A DNA stretch of 64,000 nucleotides. Source: Maribacter vaceletii (GTDB taxonomy: Bacteria > Bacteroidota > Bacteroidia > Flavobacteriales > Flavobacteriaceae). Below the pieces are notes generated by a model. It made no database searches and had not been told where the DNA came from. It was given only the letters and a program-made list of their open reading frames with translations. A program made the translations under genes and the position numbers. Within the stretch, counting starts at the first letter, position 1; each line of letters begins with the position of its first letter. The stretch covers positions 92,671-156,670 of the forward strand of contig NZ_RBIQ01000012.1 of the NCBI RefSeq assembly GCF_003634105.1, given 5' to 3'. Below, piece by piece: positions 28,381-37,522 of this stretch.

Positions 28381-30012
28381 TTATTTTCTTCTTTTTATAA
28401 CAGCATCTATTACAGTTAATTTATTTAAATGATTTATAGTATGTGTAGAAATTAAATCTTTAGCCCAATTTGGATGAATTGATTGAACTTCCTTTTCTTC
28501 ATAATTTTCTTTAGTTAATGAAATAATTTCCATAATCCTCATACCATAACCATAATGTATAGAGCAGTCCTGGGCTGGTCTGTAAATTCTATTATTATGT
28601 ATAAAAATATTTCCCGCAGGTCTTGCTTTTTTTATATCTGAAACAATAGGATTTTGAATATGAGGATACCAATTTTCAGTAAATAAATCATTGGAATAGA
28701 AAAGAGATAATTCCTCTTGTGTTGATGCCCCTTTTTGCTCTTGAAGTATCGTAAATAACCAAAATAAACCATTGTATTTAAATACGGTAGTATCCTTAGC
28801 ATTGATGTTATTCATAAGGTTTTTTAAATACTCCCACTTATAAGGGTAATCTACGCATTTATAGATATCAATAGTTCTGTTCATTCCTGATTCTGGAATC
28901 ATGTAAAGAGTATCTTTTTCTTCAATTAAGAAAGGGTAAGATAGATGGTATTTTTCATCAATGATTATTTGGGGATTTGTATGTTCACCTTTCTCATTTA
29001 TTTCTATTACTGAAATTTTGCCTATATTTTCTTTGATTGACATATCTTCAAAAAAAATATAATAAATTTCATTTTTAAAATGAATAAAAGGGTCGCCCCA
29101 AATGCGTCCTTTAGGAGGGAGTAACCTTTTAAACTGGTAGAAAGATTTTGATATAGAATTATTATTTCTAAAGTTATACAATAGAATCCATTGTTCAAAA
29201 AAGAAAATGGAATTGATTTTTTTCTTAATGAATTTAAAATAAAGCATAGAAATGCCTTTTATCATTTGAAAATTAGAAGGGGGATTTTTTTTGTTATTAT
29301 AATAAAAATTGGGAATTAAATTCTTTTTTTGAATGTCTTTTTTAAATTCAATTTCACCTAGATTATACAGTTTTTTCAACACCCTAGGAGCGATGCTTAT
29401 TGCATTTAAAAAATAATTATTTTTACTTCTATTTATACTTAATTCATTAGTAGTTGAATAGGATTGGTATAATATTAAGTTGTCCTCTTGGTTTTCCATA
29501 ATTTTAAGAAAACTTGTTCCCGTTTCTTTCCAATTTTCTATAACCTCCCATACACCAGAGGGTCCTCCTCTATGAACATTATAATCACCATGATGGTAGC
29601 TCCATAGACCATTTTTAGGAACATTCAGAATATCTCCTCCCACTTTAGAGTCACTTAAGCTTAGTATTACATCAATGTTTTGTTGTTTAATTTTAGTAAT
29701 GTCATCTGAATTAAAATATGTTTTTAAATTTATAAATTCACATTCTAGTGAAAGAATATTATCTCCAATTATATTTTTTAATGATTGAATAGTAAATGCT
29801 ACTATATTTTTTTTAAAAAGTACATTCTCTATTTTGCAGAATAGATTATAAAGGCTAAAAGAATTTAATGATGTGTTTGTTTTGTTATTTATTTTTATAG
29901 ACAAAACAACTTTAGAATGGTTTGAATTTATTATATCTTCTACAACTTTATATTTCCAATATGGAACATTAAAATCATCTATTAATAGAGCAACTCTAAG
30001 TTTATTGTTCAT
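28381..30012 (-). CDS. Fusion: formyltransferase-like N-terminus and GINT1-like glycosyltransferase/beta-propeller C-terminus
   Basis: 543 aa. Residues about 1-215 resemble the formyltransferase fold of Fmt/ArnA-type proteins: a Rossmann-like start, ILSLSDSKVGGDIL, then GLWSYHHGDYNVHRGGPSGV and TGTSFLKIMENQEDNLILYQ. The Asn of the catalytic NxH is replaced (SYHH), so real formyl transfer is doubtful. Residues about 290-540 (KGRIWGDPFIHF, YHLSYPFLIEE, MIPESG, ARPAGNIFIHNNRIYRPAQD) match the N-terminal domain of glucosamine inositolphosphorylceramide transferase-type proteins, with a five-bladed-propeller-like pattern also reminiscent of GH43. It is 4 nt behind the dimethylformamidase-like gene. 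Probably makes or modifies a sugar of the polymer; exact reaction unknown. Confidence 0.75.
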   Translation of the reverse strand: MNNKLRVALLIDDFNVPYWKYKVVEDIINSNHSKVVLSIKINNKTNTSLNSFSLYNLFCKIENVLFKKNIVAFTIQSLKNIIGDNILSLECEFINLKTYFNSDDITKIKQQNIDVILSLSDSKVGGDILNVPKNGLWSYHHGDYNVHRGGPSGVWEVIENWKETGTSFLKIMENQEDNLILYQSYSTTNELSINRSKNNYFLNAISIAPRVLKKLYNLGEIEFKKDIQKKNLIPNFYYNNKKNPPSNFQMIKGISMLYFKFIKKKINSIFFFEQWILLYNFRNNNSISKSFYQFKRLLPPKGRIWGDPFIHFKNEIYYIFFEDMSIKENIGKISVIEINEKGEHTNPQIIIDEKYHLSYPFLIEEKDTLYMIPESGMNRTIDIYKCVDYPYKWEYLKNLMNNINAKDTTVFKYNGLFWLFTILQEQKGASTQEELSLFYSNDLFTENWYPHIQNPIVSDIKKARPAGNIFIHNNRIYRPAQDCSIHYGYGMRIMEIISLTKENYEEKEVQSIHPNWAKDLISTHTINHLNKLTVIDAVIKRRK

Positions 30013-30016
30013 TTGT

Positions 30017-31711
30017 CTATTTTGAATTTAAAATATCTTTTGCTCCAAAGTGACGCAAAACATTAGATGTAATTATTTGTGTTTCTTTAGAGATGTATTG
30101 ACTTCTTAATTTTGGAGCATTAAAATTATCTAGCCCCCATGACCATTGCATACTTCCTGTAGCAAAAACTTCACCACCATTTATAGATTTGTAATAGGTC
30201 ATGTTTGAAATAAATACATCAGAAATTTTGATTTTAATAAACCAAAAAAGAAGTACAGCAAAAGTTATAATTCCAACAATATAAGATATTGGAAGATTTA
30301 ATTGAGTATCAAGATAATTTAATAAAACAATTCCTGACACCATTAAACTTATAATTATATAATTATTAAGACTTGATTTTAATCTTAGTTTAGATATTAT
30401 TTTACCACAAATAATGTTGTGCATTTTTTGAAGCATATATTTAATAACAAACCAGTTGTTACTTTTTTCTACACGTTGACACTTACTTGTCGCAAGAATT
30501 TCTATATTACTCGGTGAGTCCTTAGAAATACCATCTATTTCATAACCTAAAAGGCCTTTAAGCTTACTTCCTTTTTTTAAATTAGTACCCTTGAAAATCC
30601 AATGATTAGGCTTCGTAATTGTAATGTCTCCTTTTACAGGGTCTAAGTAATATTCAATACCAATTAAACTAGCTTGGGATTTTTGTGAAGGTAAATCACT
30701 AAAGTTAATAGTTTCATTATCACCTTTCATAGGGTCTAAATCTGTTTCTTTATAACAAATAATGGTACTATTTTCTATGTTTGTATATTTGCTTTTTTCA
30801 AAACGTATTTGCCAGTACATAGTATTAGATGAGAAAAAAGTAAGATTAACTCCACAATCTCTACAACTGGTGATATTTTTCCTCATTGCTTTACTCCAAT
30901 ACTCATCATGTCCAACAGACATAAATATCGGTGTTTTTATTAGTAATTTTGGAGAATTGTGTGTGTCAATATTGGTAATATAACTAACGTCATACCCATT
31001 TCTTTCCAACCACCGTAGCATATTATAATCCCAACCAGCACTACTAATCGGGTAGCCATGAGTAGTAACTGGTCTGGTATTTGTAAAAAAATCACCAGCA
31101 CCCATACCGTATGCGGCATCTGGGTTATTGCTGCGTACGTAAGGTCTATTAAAGGAGGCTTTAATTGCTTTTTTTCCAGAAATTGTACCCCAGTTTTTTG
31201 CAGATCCACTGCCATGAGTGTATAAGCATTTTCCTCCCCAATAATTATATGCCTGATAAGTTGTTACTGGTAATTGAAACAAAATATCGGAATTTCTTTT
31301 GTCGTTTCTTAACACAAAGATTACATAACTTTGCTTCTTAGTTTTTAATTCTTCTAGTTTACCTATATAGACCCCACTTACCCAATTTTCTAACGTATTA
31401 ATAGTATATGGGTTAATCCAATTACATTCAATAAAACCAGTATCTTTTTCGGGTAAAGGGATTTTCTGAGAGGTGCCTTTTATTAAAATTGAATCTAATA
31501 TTAATCGAGCTCCGTTACTAGAATACCAACCCATTCTATAAAGAGAAAAACTAAATTCATTAGCTTTTGTATTAACAAACAAATCAATGCTTTCTCCAGA
31601 ATCTATACTTGTAGATGATAGGTAGCCTTCAATTTCTCTATTTATAGCAGGGTTTTGTAATTCCCATTCTTTAGTTCCTTGTTTTTGGTTTTCTAATGAT
31701 ATTGGGTTCAT
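30017..31711 (-). CDS. N,N-dimethylformamidase beta-subunit-like protein with internal transmembrane insertion
   Basis: 564 aa. Most of it matches the large-subunit C-terminal domain of N,N-dimethylformamidase-like proteins (DMFA2_C): SFSLYRMGWYSSNGARL (54-70), TTYQAYNYWGGKCLY (150-164), SVGHDEYWSKAMR (265-277), TFFSSNTMYWQIRFE (291-305) and, near the end, SNMTYYKSINGGEVFATGSM. Between residues about 411 and 498, where the family continues directly into SNMTYY, there is an insertion with two hydrophobic helices (about 451-466 and 475-493). No signal peptide. It is first in a leftward set of five polysaccharide genes. In such loci the protein may be an amidase or sugar-modifying enzyme held on a membrane; the substrate is not deducible. 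Confidence 0.8.
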   Translation of the reverse strand: MNPISLENQKQGTKEWELQNPAINREIEGYLSSTSIDSGESIDLFVNTKANEFSFSLYRMGWYSSNGARLILDSILIKGTSQKIPLPEKDTGFIECNWINPYTINTLENWVSGVYIGKLEELKTKKQSYVIFVLRNDKRNSDILFQLPVTTYQAYNYWGGKCLYTHGSGSAKNWGTISGKKAIKASFNRPYVRSNNPDAAYGMGAGDFFTNTRPVTTHGYPISSAGWDYNMLRWLERNGYDVSYITNIDTHNSPKLLIKTPIFMSVGHDEYWSKAMRKNITSCRDCGVNLTFFSSNTMYWQIRFEKSKYTNIENSTIICYKETDLDPMKGDNETINFSDLPSQKSQASLIGIEYYLDPVKGDITITKPNHWIFKGTNLKKGSKLKGLLGYEIDGISKDSPSNIEILATSKCQRVEKSNNWFVIKYMLQKMHNIICGKIISKLRLKSSLNNYIIISLMVSGIVLLNYLDTQLNLPISYIVGIITFAVLLFWFIKIKISDVFISNMTYYKSINGGEVFATGSMQWSWGLDNFNAPKLRSQYISKETQIITSNVLRHFGAKDILNSK

Positions 31712-31772
31712 ATAGTTTTTGCTTACTAAAGAAGTCTTCAGTTTTTTTAGTTTTAAAAGTCTTACGACATTA

Positions 31773-31780
31773 CAAATGTA
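31773..31780 (-). promoter_or_regulatory. Candidate -7 element (TACATTTG) for the five-gene leftward set
   Basis: An exact TAnnTTTG match on the minus strand, 61 nt before the start of the dimethylformamidase-like gene. It is identical to the box in front of the DUF4159 gene. No -33 box at normal spacing. Confidence 0.35.
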
Positions 31781-32394
31781 TTACTATTAACACAATTACA
31801 CATATTATATTATATGTAAGTCTTTGAAAATATGTTCCAATAGAATTAACTTAAGTTTATTATTAAAATTTTATTTTTCATGCAGAATTGATAATTCCAT
31901 TTATACTATTATAACCCTATTTTAGTTATACATTTGTATTATACTTATTTTTTAAATTAATTAGTACATGAATTTTAGTTAAGTATAAAATGATTAAATC
32001 GAATAAGGATTATATTTATTATTTAAAAGCGGATAGAATTGCTTTAAAAAAAAGAAATAACATTTAAAAATAATGTTAAAGAATTTTTTGCTCCAAATTC
32101 AAAAAAGGATACAAATAAGTATACCTAATCCTTAGTTATTTATGTGAATTAGTTTAAATGTAATATTTTATATGCTTATTCGTTTACACTATTACTATTT
32201 GTTAATTTAATGAGTACTTTAAATAGTTATTTTTTTATTAGTATTTCTAAAATATTTAATATAATATTTTTTTAATTAGATAATAATGCTATTTATCGAT
32301 GGAAAGTGTATTTCATTAATAAATCAATTTATTAATTAGGATTTTGAGTATTACGAATGTAGTTTTACAGAATATTTCTAAAATTTTAAATAGT

Positions 32395-32423
32395 AAACTA
32401 TTTTGATAATAGCAAAATTAATA
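32395..32423 (+). promoter_or_regulatory. Palindromic motif, copy 2 (upstream of polymerase gene)
   Basis: It begins AAACTATTTTGATAATA and continues with GCAAAATTAATA, matching copy 1 (28333-28361, minus strand) at 25 of 29 positions, with 22 of the first 23 identical. It ends 25 nt before ATG 32449. The match orientation is the same relative to the downstream gene in both places, which favours a promoter or operator role. Confidence 0.5.
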
Positions 32424-32448
32424 TGAGAATAGAGAAGGTGTTAAAGTA

Positions 32449-33648
32449 ATGATAGATACTTTAAAAAAAATAAATAATATATTTTTATATATCTTGGTGT
32501 TTTCTACAACTTTTGAGTATTGGGATCCATTTCATATGGCTAGTACTATATCTATAGCTTATATAAGCACTATTCTTTATTTTTTTTCATCAATACCTTT
32601 TTTAAAAACAAATATAAATTTGCTTAAATTAAAACGGTTTATATGGCCTTTAATACTGTTTGTTATTGCAGGAGTAATATCTACTTCTTTTAATCCTAAG
32701 TATGTTAGTGGAATTTCTGATTTAATTAATTTGCGAGTTGTTCAGCTTATAATTCTTATGGTATTAATAGCTGGGCATGTATCCTCCAATAAAAAAGTAC
32801 TTAAAAATGTATTATGGGTATATGTATTTAGTATTTTAACCATTTCAATTTTAAATCCAATTTTTGGTATAGGTGATATTCATAAACATGGTAGATTGTT
32901 CATTTTTGGGGAAAATCCAAATTTAACTGGAATGAAATCTTGTATTGCTTTTTTAATTGTCACGGCTAATTTAGTAAATCAAAAATTTAAATTATCTAAA
33001 ATTATATACAGTGTTCTAATAGGCCTTCCTATTCTTAATTTGTTAATTTTAAGTGGATCTAGAGGAGGTCTTCTTTCTCTTGTTGTTGGTTTATTTATTA
33101 TGGCAATTTTAGTAAAAGTTAATATTATTAAGAAAGGAATGTTTTTTATTGTGGGCTTCTGTTTTTCAATATATTTATTTAATTATATTATTTCTAATGA
33201 CCAAGATTTTAGTAAACGAATAACACTTTCTATTAATAAAGGTGATACTGCTGGAAGAGGTCATTTATGGGTTTCTGCTTACCAAATAATTGAAGATAAC
33301 TTTATTTTCGGAGTAGGTACACCTGGTTTACTTCCAGAAATGCGTAAATATAGTGGTACAGCGATAGAACCACATAATGTTTTTCTTTACGTTTTAGTTA
33401 CAACAGGCATAATGGGTTTTGTTTTTTTTATGACATTTATTTTAAGATTAATTTCAAGTTTGTTTAAGGAATTTAAACAAACTAAGAATGCTCTTAATAT
33501 GGTAATTTTCATGGTGATAATAATGAATATGTCAAAATCAGGTGGAAGTATTGGTATTATCTTTGTTTGGATTTTTTTTGCTCTTCTAATAGGCTCAATT
33601 ATTGTTACAAATGAGAATAAAATTAACTGCAATATTATAAATAAATAA
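32449..33648 (+). CDS. O-antigen ligase/polymerase family protein (Wzy-like), set 1
   Basis: 399 aa integral membrane protein with about ten or more hydrophobic helices. A large outside loop carries the usual polymerase/ligase signature: GRGHLWVSAYQIIEDNFIFGVG followed by PHNVFLYVLVTTGI. It should join lipid-linked repeat units on the periplasmic face. It is first in a rightward set (polymerase, GT4, flippase, pyruvyl transferase, broken GH88, GT2). The next ATG follows its stop codon directly, so translation is probably coupled. Confidence 0.88.
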   Translation: MIDTLKKINNIFLYILVFSTTFEYWDPFHMASTISIAYISTILYFFSSIPFLKTNINLLKLKRFIWPLILFVIAGVISTSFNPKYVSGISDLINLRVVQLIILMVLIAGHVSSNKKVLKNVLWVYVFSILTISILNPIFGIGDIHKHGRLFIFGENPNLTGMKSCIAFLIVTANLVNQKFKLSKIIYSVLIGLPILNLLILSGSRGGLLSLVVGLFIMAILVKVNIIKKGMFFIVGFCFSIYLFNYIISNDQDFSKRITLSINKGDTAGRGHLWVSAYQIIEDNFIFGVGTPGLLPEMRKYSGTAIEPHNVFLYVLVTTGIMGFVFFMTFILRLISSLFKEFKQTKNALNMVIFMVIIMNMSKSGGSIGIIFVWIFFALLIGSIIVTNENKINCNIINK

Positions 33649-34782
33649 ATGAAGATATTAGTTATTTCAAACAATTACCCAACTGATAAAATGCCGTATC
33701 ACGGTACTTTTGTTTACCAATTAATACAACAATTTTGCAAAATTGGTCACGAGGTTACCGTTATTAGACCAACCTATTTAGTTCCTAAAAAAATAACTAA
33801 GAAGAATTTTGTTTATGGTAAAGAATTAGCAAAAGTATATAGGCCAAAGTATTTATCTACTTCTGCAAAATCTATTTTTGGATTTAATACATATAGGTTG
33901 GGCGAAAGGTTTCAGGCAAATGCTATAAAGAGGGTTGTTAAAAAAAACAAAATAGAATTTGATGTTGTATATGCACATTTTTTTACGAATGCTTTTATTG
34001 CTGTAAAAGCATTGAAAATATATAATAAACCAATTTTCACAGCAATTGGGGAATACTATCATATAGATGTAAGAAGATCTTATTATTCACCAGAATTTTA
34101 CAGTAAAACATTGTCTGAAATTTCAGGATTTGTAGCAGTGTCTCCTCAAATTCAAGAAAAATTAATTTCTTTGGGAGTACCTAATAATAATATAATAGTG
34201 AGACCTAATGGTGTAGATTTTAGTATTTTTCGGAAATTAGATAAAAATGAAATGCGGAAAAAATATAATTTACCATTAAATAAAAAACTTATAGTTTTTG
34301 TTGGCCGGTTTGTGCCAGATAAAGGCCCTTTAAAATTATTACAAGCTATAGAGCGCATCAAAGATATAGGCATAATATTCATAGGTAGTGGATCAGAGGA
34401 ATTAATTAGTAATAAGATTGTATTTAAAGACAGAGTTCCTGCCAACTTGGTGCCAGAACTATTGTCTGCTGCCGATCTCTTTTCGTTACCAACATTACAT
34501 GAAGGTTCATGTAATGCTATTGTAGAAGCAATGGCTTGTGGTTTGCCAATAGTTTCCTCTGATATCCCTGAGATTAAAGTGCAATGCGATCCGTCTTTTT
34601 CTAGACTTGTAGATCCGCTTGATGTAGATTGTATTTATGAAGCAATTAATGAAATTATATCTAGTGAAGAAAAAATAAATGAAATGTCTTTAAATGCACT
34701 TAATTATGTTAAACAGTTTGATATAACTGAGCGAGCAAAAAGCATAGTAAATTTTTTAGAAAAAAAATCATTAATAAATTAA
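33649..34782 (+). CDS. Glycosyltransferase family 4, set 1
   Basis: 377 aa GT-B enzyme. The acceptor domain begins ILVISNNYPTDKMPYHGTFV, and the donor domain begins KLIVFVGRFVPDKGPLKLLQ. The retaining GT4 E-x7-E motif is in EGSCNAIVEAMACGLPIVSS. It uses a nucleotide sugar to extend the repeat unit at the cytoplasmic face; the sugar cannot be told. It sits between polymerase and flippase genes. Confidence 0.93.
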   Translation: MKILVISNNYPTDKMPYHGTFVYQLIQQFCKIGHEVTVIRPTYLVPKKITKKNFVYGKELAKVYRPKYLSTSAKSIFGFNTYRLGERFQANAIKRVVKKNKIEFDVVYAHFFTNAFIAVKALKIYNKPIFTAIGEYYHIDVRRSYYSPEFYSKTLSEISGFVAVSPQIQEKLISLGVPNNNIIVRPNGVDFSIFRKLDKNEMRKKYNLPLNKKLIVFVGRFVPDKGPLKLLQAIERIKDIGIIFIGSGSEELISNKIVFKDRVPANLVPELLSAADLFSLPTLHEGSCNAIVEAMACGLPIVSSDIPEIKVQCDPSFSRLVDPLDVDCIYEAINEIISSEEKINEMSLNALNYVKQFDITERAKSIVNFLEKKSLIN

Positions 34783-34801
34783 TTATTGGTATAAAAATAA
34801 A

Positions 34802-36325
34802 ATGGCAGTAAATCAATTAAAGGCAGGTGTTATATTATCTTATTTAGTAATATTAGTAAGTAATTTAGTAGGACTGTTTTATACTCCCTATATGTTGCGT
34901 ATTATGGGTAAAAGTGAGTATGGGTTATATGCGCTTGTAGCATCGGTTATTGCATATCTTACAATATTAGATTTTGGTTTTGCTAATGCTATTGTTAGGT
35001 TTACTTCTAAATTTCGAGCGGAAAGTAAAGTAAAAGAGCAATATTCAATGTTCGGGTTATTTGTTATACTCTATACTCTTATTGGAATTTTAGCTTTTAT
35101 TGTAGGGTTGGGATTGTATTTTAATATTGAGCATCTATTTAATAATTCTATGACATTAGAAGAATTAAGAAAAGCAAAGATTATGATGTTGTTAATGGTA
35201 TTCAACATAGCTTTTACATTTCCTCTAAGCGTTTTTGGTTCAATTATTACAGCTTACGAAGATTTTGTTTTTCAAAGAATAGTTAAGATTATTCGTATTT
35301 TATTGAATACATTAATAATGGTTCTTTTATTACAAATTGGATATAGAGCTATTAGTATGGTAGTACTTGCAACCATACTTAACCTTTTGACCTTATTACT
35401 TAATTATTGGTATTGCAAACGCAAAATTAAAATTAAAATATCATTTAAAAATATAGAATGGAGATTATTAAAGGAAATTTCTGTATACTCATTTTATATA
35501 TTTTTAAATTTAATAATGAATGTGATTTATTGGAGTACGGGACAGTTTGTTTTGGGTGTTTACATGGGTACTGCGGCAGTTGCTGTATTTGCTGTTGCAA
35601 TTCAATTTCAAGGAATGTATATGGGTTTTTCTCTGGCAATTTCAAGTGTTTTTTTACCAAAAGTAACTGCAATGGTTACTACGAATAAGTCTAATAAATC
35701 AATTTCAGATTTATTTATTAGAACTGGAAGAGTTCAGTATATTATAATGGCTTTAATTTTAACGGGCTTTGTTGTTTTTGGAAAATCATTTATAATTTTA
35801 TGGGCTGGTTACGACTATGAAGATGCTTATTTAATGACTTTGTTGTTTTTTGTGTCATTAATAATACCATTAATTCAAAATCTAGGGATTACTATTTTAC
35901 AGGCTAGAAATCAAATGAAATTTAGATCATGGTTATATGTTATTATTTCTATAGGAAGTTTAGGAATGCAAGTGGCATTGGCTAAAAAGTATGGAGGAAT
36001 TGGAGTAGCTTTTGCTATTTCTTTTGCTTTAATATTAGGAAATGTAATTATAATGAATATTTATTATTTTAAAAAGCAGGATATAAATATTCCCCAATTT
36101 TGGGGAGAGATTTTTAAAATGTCTGGAGCACCTGTAATATTGGGAGTTTTAGGGTATTTTATTTCAGGTTATTTTGAATATACTTCATTTGGCCAATTAT
36201 GCTTAGCAATTTTGGTCTTTTGTATAGTATATATGCCTTTATTTTGGTTCATGAGTATGAACTCATATGAGCGCGATTTGTTTAAAAAACCAGTACTTAA
36301 TTTTTTAGAAAAAAGAAATAACTAA
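34802..36325 (+). CDS. Polysaccharide flippase (Wzx-like, MOP superfamily), set 1
   Basis: 507 aa with about 12-14 hydrophobic segments. The N-terminus LKAGVILSYLVILVSNLVGL, GLYALVASVIAYLTILDFG and ANAIVRFTSKFRAE are typical of Wzx/MurJ-like lipid-linked oligosaccharide flippases. It moves undecaprenyl-PP-linked units to the periplasm for the adjacent polymerase. Start ATG 34802 is 19 nt after the GT4 stop. Confidence 0.92.
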   Translation: MAVNQLKAGVILSYLVILVSNLVGLFYTPYMLRIMGKSEYGLYALVASVIAYLTILDFGFANAIVRFTSKFRAESKVKEQYSMFGLFVILYTLIGILAFIVGLGLYFNIEHLFNNSMTLEELRKAKIMMLLMVFNIAFTFPLSVFGSIITAYEDFVFQRIVKIIRILLNTLIMVLLLQIGYRAISMVVLATILNLLTLLLNYWYCKRKIKIKISFKNIEWRLLKEISVYSFYIFLNLIMNVIYWSTGQFVLGVYMGTAAVAVFAVAIQFQGMYMGFSLAISSVFLPKVTAMVTTNKSNKSISDLFIRTGRVQYIIMALILTGFVVFGKSFIILWAGYDYEDAYLMTLLFFVSLIIPLIQNLGITILQARNQMKFRSWLYVIISIGSLGMQVALAKKYGGIGVAFAISFALILGNVIIMNIYYFKKQDINIPQFWGEIFKMSGAPVILGVLGYFISGYFEYTSFGQLCLAILVFCIVYMPLFWFMSMNSYERDLFKKPVLNFLEKRNN

Positions 36326-36336
36326 ATAGTATATAA

Positions 36337-37473
36337 ATGAAAATAGGAATATTAACTCTACCTTTAAAATCAAATTATGGGGGGTTGCTACAAGCATTTG
36401 CTTTGCAAAAAACATTAGAAAATAGAGGGCATGAAGTTTATATGATTAATAGGAGATCAAAAGAGCATTCGTTTTTATGGAAAATTTTATCTTTTATTAT
36501 TAGATACATAATAAGCGTTTTTAAAAAGAGTCCTAAACCCTCTATCAATTGGATTACAGCTAAAGAAAGAGCAATAATTGCAAAAAACACTAATCGTTTT
36601 ATTAACGAAAACATTAATCTAACAGAAGTGATTGATACTCAGGACAAATTTTCATTCCTAAAAAGATATAACCTTGATTCGTGTGTAGTAGGTAGTGATC
36701 AAGTATGGAGACCAGCTTATACTCCAGTTATTGGTAACTATTTTTTTGACTTTTTGAGCGAATTTAAAAATGTAAAAAAACTATCTTACGCAGCCTCTTT
36801 TGGAATTGAAGATTGGACTTTTTCTACAGAAGAGACTAGTAAATGTTCAGAATTAGCAAGTAAATTTGACGCAATTTCGGTGCGAGAAGATGAAGGTGTT
36901 GAACTGTGTAAGAGTAGGTTAGGAGTAGATGCAGTAAAAACACTTGATCCAACTTTATTAATTGATAAGAATGAATATATAAACCTTGTCAAGAAAGATA
37001 ATGTAACTAAAGCTAAACATGGAATATTATGTTATATACTTGATGAATCTGAAGAAAACTTAAAAATAATAAATAAAGTTTCTGATGTATTAAATTTGAA
37101 GCCATTTATTGTTAAATCAGAAAAAAACATAAAGAATTTAAAGAAAAAAAGTATAAAAAGTTATGTGTATCCTCCAGTGACAGAATGGTTAAGTAATTTT
37201 ATCAATGCAGAATTTGTGGTTACTGATTCTTTTCATGGTACAATTTTCTCTATTATTTTTAACAAACAATTTATTTCTATTGGGAATAAAAAAAGAGGCT
37301 TGTCTCGTTTTAATTCAATTTTACACTTATTAGGATTAGAAAGTCGTTTGATATTTAAAGCAGATGATATAATAGATGCATTAATAAATGAAAATATAGA
37401 TTTTTCTAATGTAAACCAAAAGTTAGATATTGAAAGAAAAAAATCTTTAGCCTTTTTAGAAAATAACATCTAA
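36337..37473 (+). CDS. Polysaccharide pyruvyl transferase family protein
   Basis: 378 aa. It begins MKIGILTLPLKSNYGGLLQA and has VVGSDQVWRPAYTPVIGNYF (central) and VVTDSFHGTIFSIIFNKQFI (C-terminal), the family's hallmark SDQVW and DSFHG segments. These enzymes transfer pyruvate from PEP to form a ketal on a sugar, adding negative charge. It lies 11 nt after the flippase, so the polymer is probably pyruvylated. A few family members do other transfers. Confidence 0.92.
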   Translation: MKIGILTLPLKSNYGGLLQAFALQKTLENRGHEVYMINRRSKEHSFLWKILSFIIRYIISVFKKSPKPSINWITAKERAIIAKNTNRFINENINLTEVIDTQDKFSFLKRYNLDSCVVGSDQVWRPAYTPVIGNYFFDFLSEFKNVKKLSYAASFGIEDWTFSTEETSKCSELASKFDAISVREDEGVELCKSRLGVDAVKTLDPTLLIDKNEYINLVKKDNVTKAKHGILCYILDESEENLKIINKVSDVLNLKPFIVKSEKNIKNLKKKSIKSYVYPPVTEWLSNFINAEFVVTDSFHGTIFSIIFNKQFISIGNKKRGLSRFNSILHLLGLESRLIFKADDIIDALINENIDFSNVNQKLDIERKKSLAFLENNI

Positions 37474-37522
37474 TTTATAGTTGTTTATAAAGATTTCTTA
37501 TCTTCTAAATAACAAGATATTT

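Larger units (their letters stand above)
31712..32448. other. 737-bp AT-rich divergent intergenic region
   Basis: No plausible gene on either strand. It separates the leftward set starting at 31711 from the rightward set starting at 32449 and must carry both promoters. On the minus strand TACATTTG (31773-31780) fits the -7 consensus 61 nt before ATG 31711. On the plus strand the palindromic motif occupies 32395-32423. The rest is extremely AT-rich with many stops. Confidence 0.6.

Noticed and set aside
28381..30012. Active methionyl-tRNA-type or sugar N-formyltransferase
   Set aside because: The catalytic Asn of NxH is replaced and the DxGxDTG-like segment is not recognisable, so I only call the N-terminus formyltransferase-like.
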